Shown: one piece after another, positions 1 to 7,498 of the stretch
Numbering within the stretch: the first letter of the stretch is position 1
Layout of the letters: every line of letters starts with the position of its first letter
From: Deltaproteobacteria bacterium
GTDB taxonomy: Bacteria; Myxococcota_A; UBA796; UBA2385
Assembly (NCBI GenBank): GCA_018401435.1
Contig: JAGYJW010000002.1
Location: 1-64,000, forward strand
Reading direction: 5' to 3'
Length of the DNA: 64,000 nt
Translations under genes and position numbers: made by a program
The notes under the pieces: model-generated
The model's input: only the letters and a program-made list of their open reading frames with translations
Database searches by the model: none
Told to the model about the DNA's origin: nothing

Positions 1-62
1 TGATGGAGAGTCGAAGACTCCGAAACACGAGTATGATGCGGCGACCCCAGGAGAAGTCCCCC

Positions 63-1874
63 ATGCCCGCCCCCGTCGCCCTGGATGCCCTCCCCCGGGT
101 GCAGCGCGCCCTGCGCGTGGCCCTCAAGGCCGACCCCGAGCTGGTGGACGGTCGGCTGACCCGCGCCCCCGGCGCGATCTCGATGCACCTGCAGCTGCGT
201 CGGGGCACATCCCTGACCTTGCGACTGGGGGCCCGCGACAGCGGGGGGGCCTGGCAGCGCACGGCCAGCTTGGACGTGTCCGTGCAGACCGACCAGCCCC
301 TCCGTCCCGAAGACGAGGCGGTGGCGGGCCGCATCGTGTCCCTGCTCTCCCGCCTCGATCCGGGTGGCCTGGTCCTCCCCGCGCCGCCCCCGGCGTCCTC
401 TGGCGGGGCCTCCGGCATTCCCCTGCCTGCGCCGCCCCCCTGGCCCGATGCAGAGACGGTGGCTGCCGCCCGCGCCCAACACGCAGAGGCCCTGGCCTGG
501 GGCTGGGCCCTGGCCCACCGCCTCTCGCAGACCGAAGACCTCTACCCCCACATCATGCCCCTGGGCCGCCTGGAGAGCCGGGACCGCCTGCTGGAGGGTT
601 GGCGGCAGACCGCGGCCTTGATGCGCGAGGGCCGCGCGCCCGACAAGCTCGGCCTCTATGTGCATGTGCCCTTCTGCGCGATGGAGTGCTCCTTCTGCTA
701 TTGCGCCAAGACCGAGCATTTCCGCAGAGACGATGTGACCACCTATGTGCAACGCATCATCCAGGAGGCGGACCCCCTCCGGGACATCTTGCAGGGGCAG
801 GTCTTCACATCGGTCTACCTGGGCGGGGGCACGCCCTCCATGCTGCCGGCGCCGGCCATCCGCGAGCTCTTCGACGCCCTCTATGCGCGCTTTGACGTGC
901 CCCCGGGGACCCAGGTGGTCTTTGAGGGCAACCCCGACAGCCTCAACGAGAGCAAGATCCAGGCCCTGGCCGCCCATGGGCGGGTGACCCGGCTGACCAT
1001 CGGCGTGCAGACGCTGGATCCGGAGGTGCAGCGACGGGTGCGGCGGCACAACCAGCCCGAGCAGGTGGCGGAGGCGGTCGCGGCGGCCCGCGCGGCGGGC
1101 ATCGCCCATGTCAACGCCGACCTGATGGCGGGCCTGCCGGGCCAGAGCCTGGAGAGCTTCCAGCAGGACCTGCGCTTCTTGCTGGCCCAGGAGCCCGACT
1201 CCATCCACATCAACGCCTATCGGCCGATAAAGCGCACGGCCTTGGAACAGGCCGGGGACCGGCCCGACCCCGACTGGAAGGAGCGGCAGGTCGAGATGGT
1301 GGCCTGGGCGGAGGAGGCGCTGCGGGAGGCGGGCCACGCCGACCAGCTGGGCCAGGGGCGGCACCGGGTCCGAAATGCGGCCAACATCCAGGAATATGAC
1401 CTGAGACGCCAGAACAGCTCCCTGGTGGGCCTGGGCTATACCGCGCGCAGCCACGCCTTTGGCAGCCATTATGCCGTATCGGACACGGCGGACGGCCTGC
1501 TGGCCGGGCTGGGCCAACACATCGCTGGCAACCTGAAGTACCGGGCCGTGTGGACCGATATCCAGGAGGAGAAGCACAAATTCCTGGTCCGCAACTTCAA
1601 CCCAGGCTTTGACGATGCCGAGTTCGGGGCGCTCTTTGGTCATCCGCCTGAAGACACGGCACCCCAGGCCTTCGAAGCCCTGCAGGCCTTGGGTTTGCTG
1701 CGCCGCGAGGCGGGCGGCTGGCGCACCCGCCCCATGACCCACGCCGAGATGCTGGCCTACCGCACCCTGCTCTACAGCCCAGCAGTGCAGGCCCGCGCCC
1801 GCGAGGTCTACGGGCCGGACTGGGATCGCGAGGCCGACGACGAGGCGGGCCTGCGCTACCTCGTCGACTCTTGA
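63..1874 (+). CDS. HemW-like radical SAM protein (oxygen-independent coproporphyrinogen III oxidase family)
   Basis: Predicted cytosolic radical SAM enzyme of 603 aa. The cluster motif CX3CX2C is seen at C205, C209 and C212, with an extra C214 (CX3CX2CXC) as in HemN/HemW proteins. It is followed by the SAM-binding stretch YLGGGTPS and by a HemW-like C-terminal region. The family includes coproporphyrinogen oxidases and haem-chaperone HemW proteins; sequence alone does not separate them here. About 190 residues precede the radical SAM core, so it is much longer than typical HemW (about 380 aa). I chose ATG 63 because AGGAGAAG lies 8 bases upstream; an ATG at 3 in the same frame lacks such a site. 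The next gene is convergent. Confidence 0.85.
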   Translation: MPAPVALDALPRVQRALRVALKADPELVDGRLTRAPGAISMHLQLRRGTSLTLRLGARDSGGAWQRTASLDVSVQTDQPLRPEDEAVAGRIVSLLSRLDPGGLVLPAPPPASSGGASGIPLPAPPPWPDAETVAAARAQHAEALAWGWALAHRLSQTEDLYPHIMPLGRLESRDRLLEGWRQTAALMREGRAPDKLGLYVHVPFCAMECSFCYCAKTEHFRRDDVTTYVQRIIQEADPLRDILQGQVFTSVYLGGGTPSMLPAPAIRELFDALYARFDVPPGTQVVFEGNPDSLNESKIQALAAHGRVTRLTIGVQTLDPEVQRRVRRHNQPEQVAEAVAAARAAGIAHVNADLMAGLPGQSLESFQQDLRFLLAQEPDSIHINAYRPIKRTALEQAGDRPDPDWKERQVEMVAWAEEALREAGHADQLGQGRHRVRNAANIQEYDLRRQNSSLVGLGYTARSHAFGSHYAVSDTADGLLAGLGQHIAGNLKYRAVWTDIQEEKHKFLVRNFNPGFDDAEFGALFGHPPEDTAPQAFEALQALGLLRREAGGWRTRPMTHAEMLAYRTLLYSPAVQARAREVYGPDWDREADDEAGLRYLVDS

Positions 1875-1883
1875 GGGCCCAAG

Positions 1884-2201
1884 CTACCAGCGGCTGACGC
1901 TGCCCAGGTCGTAGACGGTCTGGTAGCCGACATTCTTGAGCAGGGCACCCGCACGGGCCGAGCGCATGCCAGATGCGCAATAGAGCACGACGGGCTTGTC
2001 CTTGGCGACCTGGCCCTCCAAGGTTGCGATGCGGTCCACGGGCACGTTCAGGGCGCCATCGATATGGCCCGAGGCGAACTCGGCGGGGCTGCGCACATCC
2101 ACCAGGGCGGCGCCTTCCGACACCAGGCTGCGGGCGCGGGCGCCATCGACGCGTTCGGCGCCGGGGGTGGCACCACCAAAGAGACGATCGAAGAAGGACA
2201 T
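1884..2201 (-). CDS. Rhodanese-like domain protein
   Basis: Small single-domain rhodanese homologue of 105 aa. It shows the VDVR segment near residues 34-37 and the active-site loop CASGMR at 75-80, so the persulfide-accepting Cys75 is present. Such proteins move sulfane sulfur to thiol acceptors or act in cyanide/sulfide detoxification; the acceptor here is unknown. There is no signal peptide, so it is probably cytosolic. ATG 2201 is preceded by GGAG five bases upstream. It reads toward the radical SAM gene, and a short intergenic space of about 97 bases separates it from the lipoprotein gene upstream on the same strand. Confidence 0.85.
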   Translation of the reverse strand: MSFFDRLFGGATPGAERVDGARARSLVSEGAALVDVRSPAEFASGHIDGALNVPVDRIATLEGQVAKDKPVVLYCASGMRSARAGALLKNVGYQTVYDLGSVSRW

Positions 2202-2272
2202 GGGGACTCCAGAGGGGGGCGTGGGAGGGATAGCCTATGTCTTCTCACGGCAAAGCCATTCGTAAAGAGCCC

Positions 2273-2327
2273 CAACACGCCAAACCGACCCCATCTGCTC
2301 AGCGGTCATGCTCAACACGCCAAACCG
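2273..2327. repeat. 15-base direct repeat
   Basis: The exact 15-mer CAACACGCCAAACCG occurs at 2273-2287 and again at 2313-2327, 40 bases apart. The second copy overlaps the last codons of the lipoprotein gene ending at 2299; the first lies between it and the rhodanese gene. It could be a local duplication or a paired binding site upstream of the rhodanese gene. The sequence does not decide. Confidence 0.4.
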
Positions 2328-3114
2328 TCTCGCAGGGGCGGCAGAGGGCGGTGGCCAGGCCGGAATTGCGGCGGGTGCGTCCGGCGACCGCCTTGAAGAC
2401 GTCGCCGCTCTGGTCTTCGTCGCATTGCAAGCAGGCATTCAGCGCGCCGTCGCCCTCGTGGTAGGGGTCGTCCAGCAGCGCGATGCAGACATCCAAGCAG
2501 ACCTGCTGGGTGTGGCGGGCGTTATAGGCCCAGATCCGGGCGCAGGGGTCGCTGAAGCCCAGCGCCTCCAGACAAGAGACGGTGCTGTCGAAGCCTCCAC
2601 CAAAGGCGCCTTCCAGGCCGCACTGGCGCACGGGCTCGGTGAGGTCGGAGATGCCGGCATAGACCGCGAGATCCTGCAGAGAGGAGCAGAGGCCGCAGGC
2701 CCCCCCATGGGTCACGAATCCCCCCGCCGCGGCGGCGGCCGCTCCGTCGGGCAGGCCCTCCAGGCGGTAGCTGCCTGACGCAGCATCGGGAATCACCGCG
2801 CAGACCGCGCCGGGGCCGGGCTGGGCGTCACCGCTGTCATAGGGATCGATCTGCGGCACCGCGGGTGGATCCAGCAAGGTCCAGGCGCGCAGGGCGTCCA
2901 GGTCGGCGGCCGACCAGGCGGGCGGGGTCCAGCTGCCTGCGGCGCCATCGATGCTGGGCCAGCACTGATCGGCGTCCAGGCCGGTGTTCTCATTCGGCAG
3001 TCCATAGAGCCCGGAACAGGTCGGATCGGCCGCGGGAGGGTCGGGCACCGCGACCGCCGCGTTGCCGCTGTCGCCCTTGGACCCACATGCGACAAGCAGG
3101 CCGAGAATAAGCAT
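2299..3114 (-). CDS. Cys-rich lipoprotein of unknown function
   Basis: Predicted lipoprotein of about 271 aa. It begins with a short hydrophobic segment ending in the lipobox-like LLVACG, followed by a Gly/Ser/Pro linker. The mature part has many Cys residues (more than ten after the lipidated one), suggesting disulfide bonds in the periplasm or outside the cell. No family was recognised. I prefer ATG 3114 because an upstream TTG at 3183 would prepend only a PVNP repeat encoded by the 12-base tandem array at 3127-3174. It probably forms a pair with the lipoprotein gene upstream. Confidence 0.7.
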   Translation of the reverse strand: MLILGLLVACGSKGDSGNAAVAVPDPPAADPTCSGLYGLPNENTGLDADQCWPSIDGAAGSWTPPAWSAADLDALRAWTLLDPPAVPQIDPYDSGDAQPGPGAVCAVIPDAASGSYRLEGLPDGAAAAAAGGFVTHGGACGLCSSLQDLAVYAGISDLTEPVRQCGLEGAFGGGFDSTVSCLEALGFSDPCARIWAYNARHTQQVCLDVCIALLDDPYHEGDGALNACLQCDEDQSGDVFKAVAGRTRRNSGLATALCRPCETVWRVEHDR

Positions 3115-3126
3115 CCAGCGCAGACT

Positions 3127-3174
3127 CACGGGCGGATTCACGGGCGGATTCACGGGCGGATTCACGGGCGGATT
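3127..3174. repeat. Four exact 12-base tandem repeats between two lipoprotein genes
   Basis: The unit CACGGGCGGATT is repeated four times without a mismatch from 3127 to 3174. The array fills the whole space between the stop of the upstream lipoprotein gene (3174) and the chosen ATG of the next (3114). Read on the minus strand it would encode repeated Pro-Val-Asn-Pro if translation began at a TTG at 3183. Confidence 0.85.
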
Positions 3175-3560
3175 CACCGGCAATCCAAGGCGATGCTCAC
3201 GCCATATTCGAAGCAGGCCTCGACCTCGACGGCGGCGCTGCGGTCGCTGCAGCCCGTGGCGCTGGCCGTCAGCACCCAGGCGCCTTCGGGCAGGTTGAGC
3301 TCATAAGGCGTGCCCTCCGCCGCCGGGTCGCCATACCAGTCCGCCGCGATCTCCTGCCCCTCGCCGTCGCGGGCAATCACCGTGGGGTCGGTGCCGCCCG
3401 ACAAGAAGCCGTAGACGAAGCCCTGGGTGCTGCCGCATTGCAGGCCGTCGTCGCCATCGGGGTCAGAGCCGTCGCCGCTGTCCAGGCCCTCGGCCTTGTC
3501 CCCACAGGCGAGCAGCAGGCCCAGGGCCAGCAGGCAGGGGCGGAGGCGGCGCAGCTTCAT
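3174..3560 (-). CDS. Small lipoprotein of unknown function
   Basis: Predicted lipoprotein of 128 aa. The N terminus is MKLRRLRPCLLALGLLLACGDK, a basic start, hydrophobic core and lipobox LLLAC, followed by a Gly/Asp/Ser-rich linker. The mature domain carries four further Cys and ends in LDCR. No family was recognised; the fold may be a small beta domain. ATG 3560 is chosen over an upstream in-frame start because GGAG lies six bases before it and because the signal peptide begins there. It lies directly upstream of another Cys-rich lipoprotein gene, so the two may be co-transcribed. Confidence 0.75.
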   Translation of the reverse strand: MKLRRLRPCLLALGLLLACGDKAEGLDSGDGSDPDGDDGLQCGSTQGFVYGFLSGGTDPTVIARDGEGQEIAADWYGDPAAEGTPYELNLPEGAWVLTASATGCSDRSAAVEVEACFEYGVSIALDCR

Positions 3561-3698
3561 TGGGGGCTCCAAGGGCAGGAGCGGGGACTGTACCAAGGGC
3601 CGGCCGCCCCGTCAGGGATTGGGACGCGGGCGCCCTGCTGCCTGCCCGCGGGGCCCCGCGCGCGGTAGGCTGGCGCGCCCCATCGACCCGGCCCGCCC

Positions 3699-5687
3699 GT
3701 GCCCTTCTTCCAGACGCCCCCCCGCACCCCCGCCGAGGTGGAGGCCGCGCGCCCCCTCGCCATCCCGCCGGACCAGGTCCTCGAGATGGACGAGAAGACC
3801 TGGTACGAGAAGATCTACCGGGGCGAGAGCATGCCGCAATTCACCCTGCGGGCGGTGCTGATGGGGTCGATGCTGGGCTTCTTCCTGGCCTTTACCAACC
3901 TCTACATCGGCCTGAAGACCGGCTGGGGCCTGGGCGTGGCGATCACGGCCTGCATCCTGTCTTTTGCCATCTGGAACGTCTTTTTGAAGATCGGCCTGGC
4001 CAAGACGCCGATGACCATCCTGGAGACCAACTGCATGCAGTCTGCAGCGTCGTCTGCGGGCTATGCGACGGGCGGCACGATGGTATCGGCCATCGCGGCC
4101 CTGGTGATGCTGTCGGCGACGCCGGCCAACCCCGCGGGCGAGCACCTGCCGGTGCCCGTCCTGGTGGCCTGGACCTTCTTCCTGGCGGTGCTGGGCACGG
4201 TCCTGGCCATCCCCATGAAGCGCAACCTGATCAACCACGAGCGCCTCAAATTCCCGTCGGGCACGGCCGCGGCGGTCACCTTGCAGTCCCTCTACAGCGA
4301 GGGCGAGGAGGCCATCCAGAAGGCCCGCGCCCTGCTCTACTCGGCCCTCTTTGGGGCGGCCTTCCCCATCCTGCTGGAGCTTCCCCTGGTGAGGGGCGAA
4401 GATGGCGAGAGGAAGCCGCTCCTGCCTGCAGACTCGCCCATCTTCGATTGGCTGCCGGCCCGGGGCAGCCACGTCGTCGATGGCAAGACCGAGGCCTTCA
4501 AGCCTTCGGACTGGACCCTGGTGCTGGACCACAACCCGGTGATGATCGCGGCAGGCGCCATCGTGGGCCTGCGGGTCAGCCTGTGGATGCTCTTTGGCGG
4601 CCTGGCCCTGGCCTATGTGGTGGGGCCGCCGGCCTATGAGTACCTGTGGACCAGCGGCACCGGGGTCGAGCTGCGGGCGGCCACGGCCCCCTACAAGGCC
4701 TGGAAGGAGATCGGGATCTGGCTGGGTGTGCCGATCATGGTCAGCTCGGGCCTGCTGGGCTTTGCCTTCCAATGGAAGACCATCGTGCGGGCGCTGCAAG
4801 GGCTGCGCAAGAAGCAGGCGCCGGGCGAGAACGAGGCCCTGGTGGCCCGCACCGAGGTGCCCTTCTCCTGGTTTGCCATCGGCGGGTCCTTGAGCGGGGC
4901 CGGCGTCATCTGGACCGCACACGCCTACTTCGACGTGCCCTGGTTCTATGGCCTGCTGGCCGTGGGCATGACCTTTCTATTGGCCCTGGTGGCTTGCCGG
5001 GCGACCGGCGAGAGCGACATCACGCCGGTGGGCGCCATGGGCAAGATCATGCAGCTCACCTATGGGGTGCTGATTCCCCAGAGCACCACCGCCAACCTGA
5101 TGACGGCCTCCATCACGGCGAGTGCCGCAGGATCGGCCGCCGACCTGCTCAATGACCTGAAGAGCGGCTATCTGCTGGGGGCCAACCCAAGGCGGCAGTT
5201 CCTGGCCCAATTCGCCGGCATCTTCTCGGGCACGGCGGCCACGGTGACAGGCTTCTACCTGCTGGTGCCCGACGCCACCGCGCTGAATGGCGTGGGCGAC
5301 CAGGCTCCCAAGTTCCCCGCTCCGGCCGCCCAGGCCTGGAAGGCCGTGGCCGAAGTCTTTCGCATGGGCTTCGAGAATATGCACCCCATGCACCGTCAGG
5401 CCATCCTGGCCGGCGCGGTCATCGGCCTGGTGCTCTTCTTGCTGGAGGCCGCCCTGCCCAAGGCGCGAAAGTGGCTGCCCAGCGCCACCGGCATCGGCCT
5501 GGGCCTCATCCTGCCCTTCCAGTACCCGCTGGCCATGGTGATTGGCGCCGGCATCGCCTGGGCCTGGACCCGCAAGAACAAGGCCCAGTGCGAGGCCTAC
5601 CTGGTGCCGCTGTCCGCGGGCGTCATCGCCGGCGTGAGCATCATGGGCGTGGTGGTCGCCATCCTCAACACGCTCATGGCCGGCTGA
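3699..5687 (+). CDS. OPT family oligopeptide/metal-chelate transporter
   Basis: Integral inner-membrane protein of 662 aa with some sixteen hydrophobic segments, typical of bacterial OPT proteins. Early signatures are LRAVLMGSMLGFFLAFTN and NLYIGLKTGWG, and the segment RATGESDITPVGAMGKIMQL is strongly family-like. OPT proteins import oligopeptides or metal-siderophore complexes with protons; the substrate cannot be read from sequence. The start is taken as GTG 3699, which lacks a clear ribosome site. ATG 3786 is possible and would remove about 29 residues before the first conserved stretch. It is followed by strong hairpins at 5690-5724 and stands alone on its strand. Confidence 0.88.
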   Translation: MPFFQTPPRTPAEVEAARPLAIPPDQVLEMDEKTWYEKIYRGESMPQFTLRAVLMGSMLGFFLAFTNLYIGLKTGWGLGVAITACILSFAIWNVFLKIGLAKTPMTILETNCMQSAASSAGYATGGTMVSAIAALVMLSATPANPAGEHLPVPVLVAWTFFLAVLGTVLAIPMKRNLINHERLKFPSGTAAAVTLQSLYSEGEEAIQKARALLYSALFGAAFPILLELPLVRGEDGERKPLLPADSPIFDWLPARGSHVVDGKTEAFKPSDWTLVLDHNPVMIAAGAIVGLRVSLWMLFGGLALAYVVGPPAYEYLWTSGTGVELRAATAPYKAWKEIGIWLGVPIMVSSGLLGFAFQWKTIVRALQGLRKKQAPGENEALVARTEVPFSWFAIGGSLSGAGVIWTAHAYFDVPWFYGLLAVGMTFLLALVACRATGESDITPVGAMGKIMQLTYGVLIPQSTTANLMTASITASAAGSAADLLNDLKSGYLLGANPRRQFLAQFAGIFSGTAATVTGFYLLVPDATALNGVGDQAPKFPAPAAQAWKAVAEVFRMGFENMHPMHRQAILAGAVIGLVLFLLEAALPKARKWLPSATGIGLGLILPFQYPLAMVIGAGIAWAWTRKNKAQCEAYLVPLSAGVIAGVSIMGVVVAILNTLMAG

Positions 5688-5689
5688 GG

Positions 5690-5724
5690 CCCGGGTGCAC
5701 CCGGGGGCGCTGCACGGCGCCCCC
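5690..5724 (+). terminator. Two GC hairpins after the OPT gene
   Basis: A perfect 16-base palindrome CCCGGGTGCACCCGGG covers 5690-5705. It partly overlaps a second hairpin with stem GGGGGCGC (5703-5710), a six-base loop and stem GCGCCCCC (5717-5724). There is no strong T tract, so rho-independent termination is plausible but not certain. The remaining intergenic bases to 5980 contain no convincing gene. An imperfect inverted repeat built on GATC and CGGAG/CTCCG lies at 5834-5861. Confidence 0.55.
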
Positions 5725-5980
5725 CCGTCTGCGGGCCAGCCCCGGCCCGTCCAAGGCGGCTGGATCCCGCCCCCAGGAAGGGGTGGCGGGCGCAATGCAG
5801 AGAGGCCCCCGATCCCGATGCTGCGGAATTCAAGATCCGCGTCGGAGCGGGACTCCGGATCGGCCAGGATCACCGCGGCGGGGCACCGATCAACCGCCCG
5901 GACATGCTGTCCGTTCGGTCTCCGCCGCCAACCTGCCCAGCAGCAGCGCGGCGCCGAGGGCTGCCGTTGGCCCGGCGCCT

Positions 5981-7498
5981 TCACCGGGCCCCGCCGTCCA
6001 CGCGCTGCCAGACCACCCGCGCGTTGGCCACCCAGCGGCTGGGCGCGCCCGGCGCGTCGGCGATGAAGTCCAATGCAAAGCCGTCGCCGTTGACGCGCAT
6101 CCACCACTGGTTGGTGGAGATGGGGACAAGGTCGGGATCGACGACATAGCCCAGGGCGGCGAGATCCGGCGCGTCCACCCGCAGCCCGTCGCCCACCCGG
6201 AAGACCTGCAGCGCGCCGCCCAGGAAAGGGTCGGCGTAGCGTCCGACATGGGCGTCCAGGCGCGCGGGAATAAAGGCGGGCTCGGGCAAGGGCTCGGCCG
6301 GAGGCAGCTCCACCAGGGTCTGCAGCGCCGCGTCGATGCTGGCGTCGAAACGCAGGGCATAGGCCGAAGACTGGATCACGACACCAAAGCCCTGGTCGGG
6401 CACCACCAGCCACTCTGCAGACCAGGCCGTGCTGTTGCCCCCGCGCTGCCAATGGGCCAGGGGCACCCAGGCCCCGTCCAAGGCCCGCCCCGACTGCAGA
6501 AAGGGGCCCAGACCATAGGCAACGCCCGGACTATTGGGCAGGGTGACCTGACTGGAAACGACTTGCTGGCGCAGATCATCCGAGAGATAGCTCGGGTCTC
6601 CCGCCACCAGCATGCGCAAGCCCCGCAACACATCCACCGGTGTCGTCCAGGTGCTGCCCCCCGCCGGGCGCTGGTGGCCGGCTTCGGGCACGGCCTCCCG
6701 CGAGACCGGACCAAAGACAAAGTCGCCATCCACCACCGAAAAGCCCACGCCCAGGGCGATGTCGTCCCCCGCCTGGGCCGTGCGCAGGCTGCTGTGGTCC
6801 ATGTGCAGCGGCGCAAAGACCTGGGTGGCCACCAGGTCGGCATAGGGCGCGCCGCCGGCCCGCTCGGCCAGCAAGCCAGCGAGATTTGCGTTGCTGGCGC
6901 TGTCGCTCCAGAAGGCGCCGGGCTCGGCCATCAGGTAGTCGCCCGGCAGGTAGACCTCGTCAAAGAAGCGCTGCAGGTCATCGTCTTCGGCCCCCCGGCG
7001 CAGGTCGATGCCCTCGTGCAGGCTGGCGGTCTGGTTGAGCAGCTGGCGCAGGGTCAGGGCCTCTGCCCAGTCCGGGCCCCGGGCAAAGCGCAGCTCAGGC
7101 CAGGCCGCCGTCAAGGGCAGATCGAGGTCCAGCAGCCCATCTTGGACCAGGCGCAGCAGCAGCAGGGCGTTGATCCACTGACCGGCGCCGGCCAGCTGGA
7201 AGCGGGTGTCGGGGCCCACCGGGGTGGGGTCCTCAGCCCCCCGCTGCCCGAAGGCCGCCGCGCAGGTCAAGGCGCCCCCCTCCATCAAGGCCACCGACAC
7301 CGCCGGCGCCCCGCTGGCCGCCCACTCGGCCTGCACCGCGGCCAGGAAGGCGTCGTGGCGCGGCTCACAGCCCGATGGCTGGTCCAGGGTGGGCGGGGCG
7401 TCGTCCCCATCTTCGGCCCCGGGCGAGGTGACTGGCCCCGACGGCGCGGGCCCGGGGACGCGGCAGGCCAACAGGGAGAGGATCAGCAGCAGGCGCAT
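5981..7498 (-). CDS. Serine beta-lactamase-fold lipoprotein, predicted catalytically inactive
   Basis: Predicted lipoprotein of 505 aa with a class C beta-lactamase/PBP-like domain. A short leader ends at LLAC (Cys12), followed by a Pro/Gly-rich linker. The domain aligns well by pattern: DTRFQLAGAGQ, then a hydrophobic helix, LVQDGLLDLDLP, and LTLRQLLNQTASL. At the place of the catalytic SxxK motif (usually IASVSK) the sequence reads AGAGQ (residues 103-107), so both nucleophile Ser and general-base Lys are replaced. The second motif (usually YSN) reads WSD. It is therefore probably a binding or structural paralogue. Its start overlaps by about 16 bases the end of the spermidine-synthase-like gene. 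Confidence 0.82.
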   Translation of the reverse strand: MRLLLILSLLACRVPGPAPSGPVTSPGAEDGDDAPPTLDQPSGCEPRHDAFLAAVQAEWAASGAPAVSVALMEGGALTCAAAFGQRGAEDPTPVGPDTRFQLAGAGQWINALLLLRLVQDGLLDLDLPLTAAWPELRFARGPDWAEALTLRQLLNQTASLHEGIDLRRGAEDDDLQRFFDEVYLPGDYLMAEPGAFWSDSASNANLAGLLAERAGGAPYADLVATQVFAPLHMDHSSLRTAQAGDDIALGVGFSVVDGDFVFGPVSREAVPEAGHQRPAGGSTWTTPVDVLRGLRMLVAGDPSYLSDDLRQQVVSSQVTLPNSPGVAYGLGPFLQSGRALDGAWVPLAHWQRGGNSTAWSAEWLVVPDQGFGVVIQSSAYALRFDASIDAALQTLVELPPAEPLPEPAFIPARLDAHVGRYADPFLGGALQVFRVGDGLRVDAPDLAALGYVVDPDLVPISTNQWWMRVNGDGFALDFIADAPGAPSRWVANARVVWQRVDGGAR

